This document shows, one piece after another, positions 45,185 through 56,300 of a stretch of 64,000 bases of DNA; within the stretch, counting starts at the first letter, position 1, and every line of letters begins with the position of its first letter. The notes under the pieces are model-generated. The model saw only the letters and a list, made by a program, of their open reading frames with translations. It was not told the origin of the DNA and did not search any database. The position numbers and the translations under genes are program-made. This stretch comes from Sternotherus odoratus (lineage: Eukaryota; Chordata; Testudines; Kinosternidae), in assembly GCA_032164245.1 (NCBI GenBank), contig JAVMKO010000037.1:171366-235365 (forward strand), read 5' to 3'.

Positions 45185-45839
45185 GTACTGGCGCGATCCC
45201 CGGGGGGCGGGGCTAGTCAGACGGGGGGGCCGGTCGGAGCGGGGGGGGATGTTCGCAGCAGACAGGCGGGGCTAGTTGGATGGGGGGGCGGGGCTAGTCG
45301 GATGGGGGGGCGGAGCTGCTGTCCCTGCAGGAGACCAACCCCCCCCCCCGGCCAGGCTCTGCCCGGGAGGGGGCGGGGGAGAAGCCCCCTGTTTTTCCAG
45401 TTATTTCCCCCTCCACCCCCAGACCCCACTGCCCGGCCCCTCCCCACATCCAGGGACCGGAACAACTACACCCCAATTAAACAGCCCCACAGCCTGAGCC
45501 GTGTGAGCCCAAGTCAGCGGGTCTGGGCCAGTGTCTAACCGCAGTGTAGACAGACCCACAGCGACAGAGAGTCCTTGCCACAAAAAGCTCAAAGACTGAC
45601 TAGGTAAGTGGTGGGAGGCTGCTCTCCCTTTTACAGATGGGGAAACTGAGGCTCAGAGAGCTGAAGTAATTTGCTCACGTTTGCATGGAGAATTTGGGGC
45701 AAACCGGGACGTGAACCCAGATTGTTTGAGTTCTCACCTCTCCCCTTAACCCCAAGCCCAGCTTGTGTGCATACACAGAAATAAGCCAGGAACCGTTGAT
45801 CACCCTGAAGCCAATACCCTCCACACCCTCTCAAGGCAG
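45185..45839. other. CpG-rich unassigned interval
   Basis: Short repeats GGGGCTAGTCGGATGGGGGG (45230-45315). No coding exon recognised. CpG density falls after about 45500. Confidence 0.45.
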
Positions 45840-46440
45840 GCTCCCAGACCATGAAGCTGGGGAAGGCATCCCTGGTGAGTGTACCTTTGTAAATACAATG
45901 CAGGGTTTAAAAGCAAGTGTGTTTCAGGATTAATTTGCCCTGAAGATGCATTCGCAACCAGGACAGCTACTGGAAAAACCTGCTAACGTCTGCCTCTGGG
46001 GATGGAGCGGGAATCCTCCAGGGATATGTCCATGAAGCTCTCCTGGAGATACTCTGAAAGCCTTTGCAGGTTTCTGGGGAGGGCTGCCTTATTCCGTTCT
46101 CCATGGTAGGACACTTTACCACGCCTAGCAAGTAGTCGGGAATCATTGTAGCAAAGAGCAGGGTAGCAAATGGTCCTGGATTTTGGTGACATTTTAATTA
46201 CCGTATTTTTCGCCCTATAAGACGCACTTTTTCTTCCCCAAAACGGGGGGGGAAAAGTTGGTGCGCCTTATAGGGCGAATGTGCGCCCCGGTTCCCCCCT
46301 CCCCGCCGCGGGCGGGCTGCCGGCGTCCTATATGGCGAAAAATACGGTACATCCATTGGAAGATAGTCTGTGCAGTTTGTAGTATTATGCAGTCATTTCT
46401 GATATGCAAGAAAACATGCGATCTAGTGCCATCTAGATTC
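45840..46440 (+). mobile_element. Harbinger intron fragment, copy 3
   Basis: Starts near a CCTGGTGAGTGTACC donor and runs through AAAAGCAAGTGTGTTTCAGG, GGGGATGGAGCGGGAA, TCCATGAAGCTCTCCTGGAG and CATGGTAGGACACTTTACCA, matching 8255-8460 and 8972-9070. Only intron sequence remains. It carries the MITE at 46201. Confidence 0.7.
46201..46347. mobile_element. 147-bp palindromic MITE
   Basis: Perfect 14-bp inverted tips CCGTATTTTTCGCC/GGCGAAAAATACGG flanked by TA on both sides. An internal second inverted pair (CGCCCTATAAGACGCAC with GTGCGCCTTATAGGGCG, 16 of 17) makes nested hairpins. Inserted in the Harbinger fragment. The TA target suggests a Tc1/mariner-type or similar family. Confidence 0.85.
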
Positions 46441-47194
46441 TAAACCTTTTTATAAATCCACCACGCCGTTACGGAGACATTAAATACGTACACAAATATA
46501 GAAACTGTTTGTGTGTCATTTATATCCCAATCACCAGAGGGAGCATGCGTTACAACCACGTCCCAGAGCTGTCTTACCATACATTAAAAAGATGACTGGG
46601 AATTGTGTGAAGATCACGTTACACTTGACTTGAGAGACGGGTGGGGAGGAGCTGGGGGTGGAATTCGTTAGATAGAAATGATTAAAACAGACAAAGACAG
46701 GGTTTCAAACTTCTGGGAGGACACTACCAATCATTTTGTTATTCAGTGCCTCTTTTAAGGTGGTTAGATCATAGAATATATACAGAACCTTGCTGACTAA
46801 GCAATTTAGTCTTTGTGGGTAAACTAAGGAAGAAAGTGAAGGATTCATTGCTCAGTCTAGAGAGAGGCTCTTGGTGAAATTCTCGGATGGTGAAAGTTAA
46901 ACATCATTGCAGAGGCCACCTGTTTTGGTCACTAGCTGGCCAATCTGTGAGAGAACATTTGTTCTCAGCTGTTCTCAGCTCGACAGTCATGCGGGCCACG
47001 GAGTTTGTAACTTTCATCACTTGATTAGAAGGCAGGGAGAACTGTGGCATTTGGTGCTAGCTTAGTGCCCAAATGCAATTTAGTGTCCCTTTAAAGAAAG
47101 GGGTTTAAAGAATCAAAATACACGTGCTTCAAATGTCTGTCTGGTTGGTTTGTGAGGTTTTCCACTGGATTGCAGGAGGCACGTCTTTTTGGAG
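46441..47194. other. AT-rich unassigned interval
   Basis: Clearly less GC-rich than its surroundings. Contains the direct repeat TGTTCTCAGCTGTTCTCAGC (about 46962). No gene, tRNA or repeat ends were recognised. Confidence 0.35.
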
Positions 47195-47301
47195 GGAATT
47201 GTGGGGGGGGGGCAGTGGGCGGCGGGAGACTGGCCGGGGGGGGGCGCGGGAGACTGGCCGGGGGGGGGCCGCGGGCCCCAAAATTTCTGTCGCCGGCCCT
47301 G
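47195..47301. mobile_element. hAT-like CAGGGC type, right end only
   Basis: G-rich units GCGGGAGACTGGCCGGGG followed by CCCCAAAATTTCTGTCGCCG and GCCCTG, identical to the right end of the element at 24641-25241. The left end is missing. Confidence 0.75.
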
Positions 47302-48154
47302 CCCCCCCCACTCCTCCCCCCCAGTCTACCATGTTGCAATAGACTAAACCGTGAGAATGGCCGTTGTCAAAAATTCCCACTTCATAGGAAGTCAGAGTCG
47401 ACTATAACGTTGCAAAAACATCTGCATTTGATCCATGCGGTCTCAGAACTGTAAAAGACAGCCACAAAAATCTCTGGAGTTACACAACTGCCACAATTTG
47501 TCTCTCTGCTTCGTTCCCCGGAGCTTGCTTTGATCCTGTTCTGTAGCCGAGTCTGCGATTCTGGGACTCGCAGAGAGGGTGGTAATTGGAAAATGTGCAT
47601 GTGAAACAGTATTGTGTAGTGGCTACCAAATGGGGATGTCACCCTTGCGACTGCATAGCGGTGAGGCTGGCGGTGTTGTGGTAGTTTAACAACACGGAGT
47701 TTGCCTTTCTACTGGATAGGATTTATAATTAAGGCTACATTTTAGTCTCAGGTATTTCTAGTAAAAGTCAAGGGCAGTAAACAAAAATTCACCTCTATAT
47801 CCAACATATCCCTGACTAAAACTTGGGCTGCGGGGGCCCCTCCTGTGGGTGCTTGAGGGAGGGGGGTTGGTGGGGCTGGGGCAGGCTCCCTACTCGACTC
47901 GGAGCACCACATGCTGCCTCCGCTCCGCCCCAAGCCCTGGCTTTGCAGTTCCCATTGGCTGGGATCTCTGGCCAATGGGAGCTGCGGAGGCAGCATCTGC
48001 GGACTTTATTTGTAGAAAGCCATGGAAACACTTTCTCTCAAGATTTTATGAGGAAGATTTTAAACGTTCTATACTCCACGGGTCCTCGATGTCTAAACAA
48101 AAATCAAATCGAGAGCGTTTCTTTTATTCCTACACTGACCCCAAGCTACCAGAC
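47302..48154. other. Unassigned interval
   Basis: No protein, tRNA or repeat boundary recognised. Moderately AT-rich islands at 47400-47800 and 48000-48130. Confidence 0.35.
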
Positions 48155-48747
48155 CAGGGGTGGGCAAACTACGGCCCACAGGCCCATCCTGCCCGGCCAG
48201 GGAGGTGACCCGCAGCCCCTCGCCTGCTGTCTCCCTTCCCCCGCAGCCTCTGCGCGCCGCGAGCACTGTGGCCTGCTGTCCCTGACCAGCGCTGCAGCGG
48301 TGTGGCTGGCTCTGGCGGGGTTGCGAGATCCCACCGCTCTGAGCAGCATGGTAAGGAGATGGGGCAGGGGCAGCTCTGGTGGGCCACGCGGCTGCCAGAC
48401 TCGCTGCTCTGAGTGGCATGGTTCGGGGGGGCTGGGGGTTGGATAAGGGGCAGGGAGTCCCGGGGGACAGGGAGCTGGACAGGGGCTGGGGTCCTGGGGG
48501 GCAGTTAGGGTGGAGAATCTGGGAGGGGGCAGTCAGGGGACAAGGAGCAGGGTGGCTTAGACAGGGGGTGCGATACCAGGGTGGTGGTTAGGGGTGGGAG
48601 AGGTCTCTGAAGGGGACTGGAAGTGGGTGGGGGTTGGATAGGGGGCGGGGGCAGGCTGTTTGGGGAGGCACCGCCTTCCCTACCCAGCCCTCCCTACAAT
48701 TTTGCCACCCCATGTGGCTCTGGGGCCAGAAAGTTTGCCCTCACCTG
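48155..48747. mobile_element. hAT-like element CAGGGGTGGGCAAAC type
   Basis: 593 bp. Tips CAGGGGTGGGCAAACT and AGTTTGCCCTCACCTG and an 8-bp duplication TACCAGAC/GACTAGAC (6 of 8). Contains GCTGCCAGACTCGCTGCTCT and G-rich GGGGGTTGGATAGGGG units shared with 37122-37594. No transposase. Confidence 0.8.
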
Positions 48748-48971
48748 GACTAGACTTTCACAACAGTAACGCAAACCAGAAAAAATACCCTATGAACCAC
48801 CTGTGACTGTAGTTTTCGGTTGCCTGATAAGTAACAAAAGTCTGGTGTGTCATTTTTAGCACCGTAGACCCATTAAAGTGAAGGTTAAATCAGATGGTCC
48901 TGTCTGTGTTTTTACGCCAAACTGTTGCCTCCGTCTATCAACCCAGAGCCCCGCTGGAGGGGGCTTCTCAC

Positions 48972-49097
48972 CTGTTTAGTCTCGTCCTGCGCTGAGCCGG
49001 GAGCCGGGTGGCGCTGAAAGTCTCTTGCCGACGCCCCCTTTCCCGGACAACCCCAGGATTTTGTGCTTCCCCGTTTTCATTTTCTCCTTTATTTCTC
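48972..49097 (-). pseudogene. NUBP1: NUBP1 Walker-A exon relic
   Basis: On the minus strand an acceptor-like GCGACAG (49098-49104) precedes EIKEKMKTGKHKILGLSGKG and GVGK, an almost exact match to the P-loop region of NUBP1 (usual EIKEKMKTVKHKILVLSGKG then GVGKS). NUBP1 is the cytosolic P-loop scaffold ATPase for iron-sulfur cluster assembly. After GVGK two single-base losses (AG for AGC; GCCAC for GCCCAC) shift the frame, yet the expected codons for TFSAH and AQDE are still visible. The exon ends with CAG followed by GTGAGA, a good donor (48971-48966). So it copied genomic DNA with its intron borders, not an mRNA. Two Val-to-Gly changes and the shifts make it a pseudogene, unless these are assembly errors. 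Confidence 0.7.
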
Positions 49098-49234
49098 CTG
49101 TCGCGGCGAAGGCGTCACAGAGGGTCGGCGCCATGAGCAGAAGGAAAGTCGCCCCGGGGGCTCCCAGACCCAGCCGAGCCCCCCCCCCCCAAGAGCTGCA
49201 GACCGGAGATTCAATGCTTCTCATTCACCACCTG

Positions 49235-49620
49235 CTGCCTCCCCCTACACCCGACCCCCCCCACTACTCCCCCCCAGAGACATGCCCAACGCACTCCCCA
49301 GACCCCTCCCCTCCCCCCCATCCCCCTACACCCGACCCCCCCCCCCACTACCCCCCCCAGAGACATGCCCAATGCACTCCCCAGACCCCTCCCCCTCCCC
49401 CCTCCCCCTACACCCGACCCCCCCCACTCCTCCCCCCAGAGACATGCCCAACGCACTCCCCAGACCCCGACCCCTCCCCCCACCCCCCTACACCCGACCC
49501 CCCCACTCCTCCCCCCAGAGACATGCCCAACGCACTCCCCAGACCCGGACCCATCCCCCCATCCCGACCACTCCTCCCCCCCAGAGACATGCCCAACGCA
49601 TTCCCCAGACCCCTCCCTCC
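49235..49620. repeat. ~75-80-bp minisatellite
   Basis: Five copies of a unit with CCTACACCCGACCCCCCC, CAGAGACATGCCCAACGCAC and TCCCCAGACCC. Confidence 0.92.
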
Positions 49621-49880
49621 TCCCCGTGACCCCTCCTCCCGCCCCACGAGGACCCGTCCCCTCCCCCATGGCCCCACCCCACGAGGACCCGCCTCCCCGT
49701 GACCCCTCCCCCCCCCGCGAGGACCCCCATGACCCCTCCCCCCGAGGACCCGACCCCTCCCCCCCGCCCCGCGAGGACCCGCCCCCCCCACGGGGACCCC
49801 CCGTGACCCCTCCCCGCGCCCCGCGAGGACCCGCCCCCCGCGCCTCTCCCCCCCGCGAGGACTCCCCCCTTCCCCCCCCC
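49621..49880. repeat. Degenerate GC-rich tandem repeat
   Basis: Irregular CGAGGACCCGCCCC/CCCGTGACCCCTCC units. It borders a CpG-rich segment (49895-49990) with GCCGCTTCCGCGAGCG and an octamer-like ATGCTAAT at 49974-49981, which could be another promoter, not otherwise supported. Confidence 0.7.
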
Positions 49881-50321
49881 CCTGCCTCTCACCCATCGCC
49901 TCAGCGCCGCTTCCGCGAGCGACGCTTTGTCGCGCCCCCACCCCGTGCCCTGGAGCAGTGGGCGGTGCCTGGTATGCTAATGAGGACGAGGCTGCTCTGC
50001 CCTGTGCAGTGAACCGCTTCAGGACTTGGGGGGTGGGGGGTCGCTCTCTGCCCCCTTCCCCCCCCCCACCAACCCCACTCGCCCCCCTCCCCCGCACGAC
50101 CTCTACCCCTCCCCCACAGCCACCCCGGATTCCCGGCGGCCCCCATCCGGGGGAGAAAGGAGGGGGGGCAACGGTCACCCTGAGGTGAAGAGCCGGCGTC
50201 CCCCGTGGGGTGCTGCAAAACCAGCTCATTAACTGAGCGGGGTGTGTCCATGACCGGCGTGAACAGCGCCGCGTAGAGGCGTTAGAGAGAAAGAGGGACC
50301 CGCCCCCAGATGTGGGGTTAA
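49881..50321. other. CpG-rich interval before the array
   Basis: CpG-rich with ETS-like CGCTTCCG and an octamer-like motif. No exon recognised. A promoter is possible but the evidence is thin. Confidence 0.3.
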
Positions 50322-50362
50322 TAGTGAAGAAGAGCCCGGTTTAGCGTGCTGGCTCTTCACTA
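50322..50362. repeat. Hairpin at array edge
   Basis: TAGTGAAGAAGAGCC and GGCTCTTCACTA form a stem of 12 pairs with a 3-base bulge and a 15-base loop, about 20 bp before the giant array starts. Confidence 0.7.
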
Positions 50363-50382
50363 ATCACCGTCTATTCCCTACT

Positions 50383-53300
50383 CCCTGGCCACCCCCCTCG
50401 AAACCCTCCACCCCCCACCCACTTCCTGCCTCCTGACCACCCCCCCTCAAAACCATCCAACCATCCAACCCCCACCCACTGACTGCCCCCTGGCCACCCC
50501 CCTCAAAACCCTCCAACCATCCAACCCCCACCCACTTCCTGCCTCCTGACCACCCCCCTCAAAACTGTCCAACCCCCACCCACTGACTGCCCCCTGACCA
50601 CCCCCCTCAAAACCCTCCAACCATCCAACCCCCACCCACTTCCTGCCTCCTGACCACCCCCCTCAAAACCCTCCAACCATCCAACCCCCACCCACTGACT
50701 GCCCCCTGACCACCCCCCTCAAAACCATCCAACCCCCACCCACTGACTGCCCCCTGGCCACCCCCCTCAAAACCCTCCAACCATCCAACCCCCACCCACT
50801 TCCTGCCTCCTGACCACCCCCCTCAAAACCATCCAACCCCCACCCACTGACTGCCCCCTGGCCACCCCCCTCAAAACCCTCCAACCATCCAACCCCCACC
50901 CACTTCCTGCCTCCTGACCACACCCCTCAAAACCATCCAACCCCCACCCACTGACTGCCCCCTGACCACCCCCCTCAAAACCCTCCAACCATCCAACCCC
51001 CACCCACTTCCTGCCTCCTGACCACCCCCTTCAAAACCATCCAACCCCCACCCACTGACTGCCCCCTGACCACCCCCCTCAAAACCCTCCAACCATCCAA
51101 CCCCCACCCACTTCCTGCCTCCTGACCACCCCCCTCAAAACCATCCAACCCCCACCCACTGACTGCCCCCTGACCACCCCCCTCAAAACCCTCCAACCAT
51201 CCAACCCCCACCCACTTCCTGCCTCCTGACCACCCCCCTCAAAACCATCCAACCCCCACCCACTGACTGCCCCCTGGCCACCCCCCTCAAAACCCTCCAA
51301 CCATCCAACCCCACCCACTTCCTGCCTCCTGACCACCCCCCTCAAAACCATCCAACCCCCACCCACTGACTGCCCCCTGACCACCCCCCTCAAAACCCTC
51401 CAACCATCCAACCCCCACCCACTTCCTGCCCCCCTGACCACCCCCCTCAAAACCCTCCAACCATCCAACCCCCACCCACTTCCTGCCTCCTGACCACCCC
51501 CCTCAAAACCATCCAACCCCCACCCACTGACTGCCCCCTGGCCACCCCCCTCAAAACCCTCCAACCATCCAATCCCCACCCACTTCCTGCCTCCTGACCA
51601 CCCCCCTCAAAACCATCCAACCCCCACCCACTGACTGCCCCCTGACCACCCCCCTCAAAACCCTCCAACCATCCAACCCCCACCCACTTCCTGCCTCCTG
51701 ACCACCCCCCTCAAAACCCTCCAACCCCCACCCACTTCCTGCCCCCTGACCACCCCCCTCAAAACCCTCCAACCATCCAACCCCCACCCACTTCCTGCCT
51801 CCTGACCACCCCCCTCAAAACTGTCCAACTATCCAACCCCCACCCACTTCCTGCCCCCCTGACCACCTCCCTCAAAGCCCTCCAACCCCCACCCACTTCT
51901 GCCCCCTGACCACCCCCCTCAAAACCCTCCAACCCCCACCCACTTCCTGCCCCCTGACCACCCCCCTCAAAACCCTCCAACCCCCACCCACTTCCTGCCC
52001 CCTGACCACCCCCCTCAAAACTCTCCAACCATCCAACCCCCACCCACTTCCTGCCCCCTGACCACCCCTCTCAAAACTCTCCAACCCTCACCCACTGACC
52101 GCCCCCTAACCACCCCCCTCAAAACCCTCCAGCCATCCAACCCTCACCCACTGACTGCCCCCTGACCACCCCCCTCAAAACCCTCCAGCCATCCAACCCC
52201 CACCCACTTCCTGCCCCCTGACCACCCCCCCTCAAAACCCTCCAACCCCCACCCCACTTCCTGCCCCCTGACCACCCCCCTCAAAACCCTCCAGCCATCC
52301 AACCCCCACCCACTGACTGCCCCCCTGACCACCCCCTCAAAACCCTCCAGCCATCCAACCCCCACCCACTGACTGCCCCCTGACCACCCCCCTCAAAACC
52401 CCTCCAACCCCCACCCACTTCCTGCCCCTGACCACCCCCCTCAAAACCCTCCAACCCCCACCCACTTCCTGCCCCCTGACCACCCCCCCCTCAAAACGCT
52501 CCAACCATCCAACCCCCACCCACTGACCGCCCCCTGACCACCTCCCTCAAAACCCTCCAACCCCCACCCACTTCCTGCCCCATGACCACCCCCCTCAAAA
52601 CCCTCCAGCCATCCAACCCCCACCCACTGACTGCCCCCTGACCACCCACCTCAAAACTCTCCAACCATCCAACACCCACCCACTTCCTGCCCCCTGACCA
52701 CCCCCCTCAAAACTCTCCAACCATCCAACCCCCGCCCACTGACCGCCCCCTGACCACCCCCCTCAAAACTGTCCAACTATCCAACCTCCTCCCACTGACT
52801 GCCCCCTGACCACCCCCCTCAAAAGCCTCCAACCCCCCACCCACTTCCTGCCCCCTGACCACCCCCCCTCAAAACTGTCCAACTATCCAACCCCCACCCA
52901 CTTCCTGCCCCCTGACCACCTCCCTCAAAACCCTCCAACCCCCACCCACTTCCTGCCCCCTGACCACCCCCCTCAAAACCCTCCAACCCCCACCCACTTC
53001 CTGCCCCCTGACCACCCCCCGTCAAAACCCTCCAACCCCCACTCACTTCCTGCCCCCTGACCACCCCCGTCAAAACTCTCCAACCATCCAATCCCCACCC
53101 ACTTCCTGCCCCCTGACCACCCCCCTCAAAACTCTCCAACCCTCACCCACTGACCGCCCCCTGACCACCCCCCTCAAAACCCTCCAGCCATCCAACCCCC
53201 ACCCACTGACTGCCCCCTGACCACCCCCCTCAAAACCCTCCAGCCATCCAACCCCCACCCACTTCCTGCCCCCTGACCACCCCCCTCAAAACCCTCCAAC

Positions 53301-56300
53301 CCCCACCCACTTCCTGCCCCCTGACCACCCCCCTCAAAACCCTCCAGCCATCCAACCCCCACCCACTGACTGCCCCCTGACCACCCCCCTCAAAACCCTC
53401 CAGCCATCCAACCCCCAACCACTGACAGCCCCCTGACCACCCCCTCAAAACCCTCCAGCCATCCAACCCCCACCCAATGACTGCCCCCTGACCACCCCCC
53501 TCAAAACCCTCCAACCCCCACCCACTTCCTGCCCCCTGACCACCCCACTCAAAACCCTCCAACCCCCACCCACTTCCTGCCCCCTGACCACCCCCCTCAA
53601 AACTCTCCAACCATCCAACCCCCACCCACTGACCGCTCCCTGACCACCCCCCTCAAAACCCTCCAACCCCCACCCACTTCCTGCCCCATGACCAACCCCC
53701 TCAAAACCCTCCAGCCATCCAACCCCCACCCACTGACCGCCCCCTGACCACCCCCCTCAAAACTCTCCAACCATCCAACACCCACCCACGTCCTGCCCCC
53801 TGACCACCCCCCTCAAAACTCTCCAACCATCCAACCCCCGCCCACTGACTGCTCCCTGACCACCCCCCTCAAAACTGTCCAACTATCCAACCCCCACCCA
53901 CAGACCGCCCCCTGACCACCCCCCTCAAAACCCTCCAACCCCCACCCACTTCCTGCCCCCTGACCACCCCCCTCAAAACTGTCCAACTATCCAACCCCCA
54001 CCCACTTCCTGCCCCCTGACCACCTCCCTCAAAACCCTCCAACCCCCACCCACTTCCTGCCCCCTGACCACCCCCCTCAAACCCCTCCAGCCATCCAACC
54101 CCCACCCGCTTCCTGCCCCCTGACCACCCCCCTCAAAACCCTCCAACCCCCACCCACTTCCTGCCCCCTGACCACCCCCCTCAAAACCCTCCAACCCCCA
54201 CCCACTGACTGCCCCCTGACCACCCCCCTCAAAACCCTCCAACCCCCACCCACTGACTGCCCCCTGACCACCCCCCTCAAAACCCTCCAACCCCGACCCA
54301 CTTCCTGCCCCCTGACCACCCTCTCAAAACCCTCCAACCCCCACCCACTGACTGCCCCCTGACCACCCCCCTCAAAACCCTCCAGCCATCCAACCCCCAC
54401 CCACTGACTGCCCCCTGACCACCCCCCTCAAAACCCTCCAACCCCCACCCACTGACTGCCCCCTGACCACCCCCCTCAAAACCCTCCAGCCATCCAACCC
54501 CCACCCACTGACTGCCCCCTGACCACCTCCCTCAAAACTGTCCAACTATCCAACCCCCACCCACTTCCTGCCCCCTGACCACCCCCCTCAAAACCCTCCA
54601 ACCCCCACCCACTTCCTGCCCCCTTACTACCCCCCTCAAAACTGTCCAACTATCCAACCCCCACCCACTTCCTGCCCCCTGACCACCCCCCTCAAAACCC
54701 TCCCACCCCCACCCACTTCCTGCCCCCTGACCACCCCCCTCAAAACTGTCCAACTATCCAAACCCCACCCACTGACTGCCCCCTGACCACCCCCCTCAAA
54801 ACCCTCCAACCCCCACCCACTGACCGCCCCCTGACCACCCCCCTCAAAACCCTCCAGCCATCCAACCCCCAACCACTTCCTGCCCCCTGACCACCCCCCT
54901 CAAAACCCTCCAACCCCCACCCACTTCCTGCCCCCTGACCACCCCCCTCAAAACCCTCCAACCCCCACCCACTTCCTGCCCCCTGACCACCCCCCTCAAA
55001 ACCCTCCAGCCATCCAACCCCCACCCACTGACTGCCCCTGCCCACCTCCCTCAAAACCCTCCAACCCCCACCCACTTCCTGCCCCCTGACCACCCCCCTC
55101 AAAACCCTCCAGCCATCCAACCCTCACCCACTGACCGCCCCCTAACCACCTCCCTCAAAACCCTCCAACCCCCACCCACTGACTGCCCCCTGACCACCTC
55201 CCTCAAAACCCTCCAACCCCCCACCCACTTCCTGCCCCCTGACCACCCCCCTCAACACTGTCCAACTATCCAACCCCCACCCACTGACCGCCCCCTGACC
55301 ACCCCCCTCAAAACCCTCCAACCATCCAACCCCCACCAACTGACCGCCCCCTGACCACCCCCCTCAAAACTGTCCAACCCTCCAACCCCCACCCACTTCC
55401 TGCCCCCTGACCACCCCCCTCAAAACCCTCCAACCATCCAACCCCCACCCACTGACCGCCCCCTGACCACCCCCCTCAAAACTCTCCAACCATCCAACCC
55501 CCACCCACTGACTGCCCCTGGCCACCTCCCTCAAAACTGTCCAACCCTCCAACCCCCACCCACTGACTGCCCCATGACCACCCCCCTCAAAACCCTCCAA
55601 CCATCCCACCCCGACCCACTTCCTGCCCCCTGTCCACCCCCCTCAAAACTGTCCAACTATCCAACCCCCACCCACTGACTGCCCCCTGACCACCCCCCTC
55701 AAAACTGTCCAACTATCCAACCCCCACCCACTGATTGCCCCCTGACCACCCCCCTCAAAACCCTCCAACCATCCAACCCCCACCCACTTCCTGCCCCCTG
55801 ACCACCCCCCTCAAAACTGTCCAACTATCCAACCCTCACCCACTTCCTGCCCCCTGACCACCCCCCTCAAAACTCTCCAACTTTCCAACCCTCAGCCACT
55901 TCCTGCCCCCTGACCACCTCCCTCAAAACTCTCCAACCCTCCAACCCCCACCCACGTCCTACCCCCTGACCACCCCCCTCAAAACTGTCCAACTATCCAA
56001 CCCCCATCCACTGACTGCCCCCTGACCACCCCCCTCAAAACCCTCCAGCCATCCAACCCCCACCCACTTCCTGCCCCCTGACCACCTCCCTCAAAACCCT
56101 CCAACCCCCACCCACTTCCTGCCCCCTGACCACCCCCCTCAAAACCCTCCAGCCATCCAACCCCCACCCACTTCCTGCCCCCTGACCACCCCCCTCAAAA
56201 CCCTCCAACCCCCACCCACTTCCTGCCCCCTGACCACCCCCCTCAAAACTGTCCAACTATACAACCCCCACCCACTGACCGCCCCATGACCACCCCCCTC

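Noticed and set aside
49025..49702. Pro-rich plus-strand frames of about 190-225 codons
   Set aside because: They overlap the minisatellite at 49235-49620 in several frames and have no recognisable domain.
49970..49985. Octamer ATGCTAAT as a histone-type promoter
   Set aside because: No histone coding sequence or histone 3' stem-loop near it; the 50322 hairpin does not match the histone consensus.
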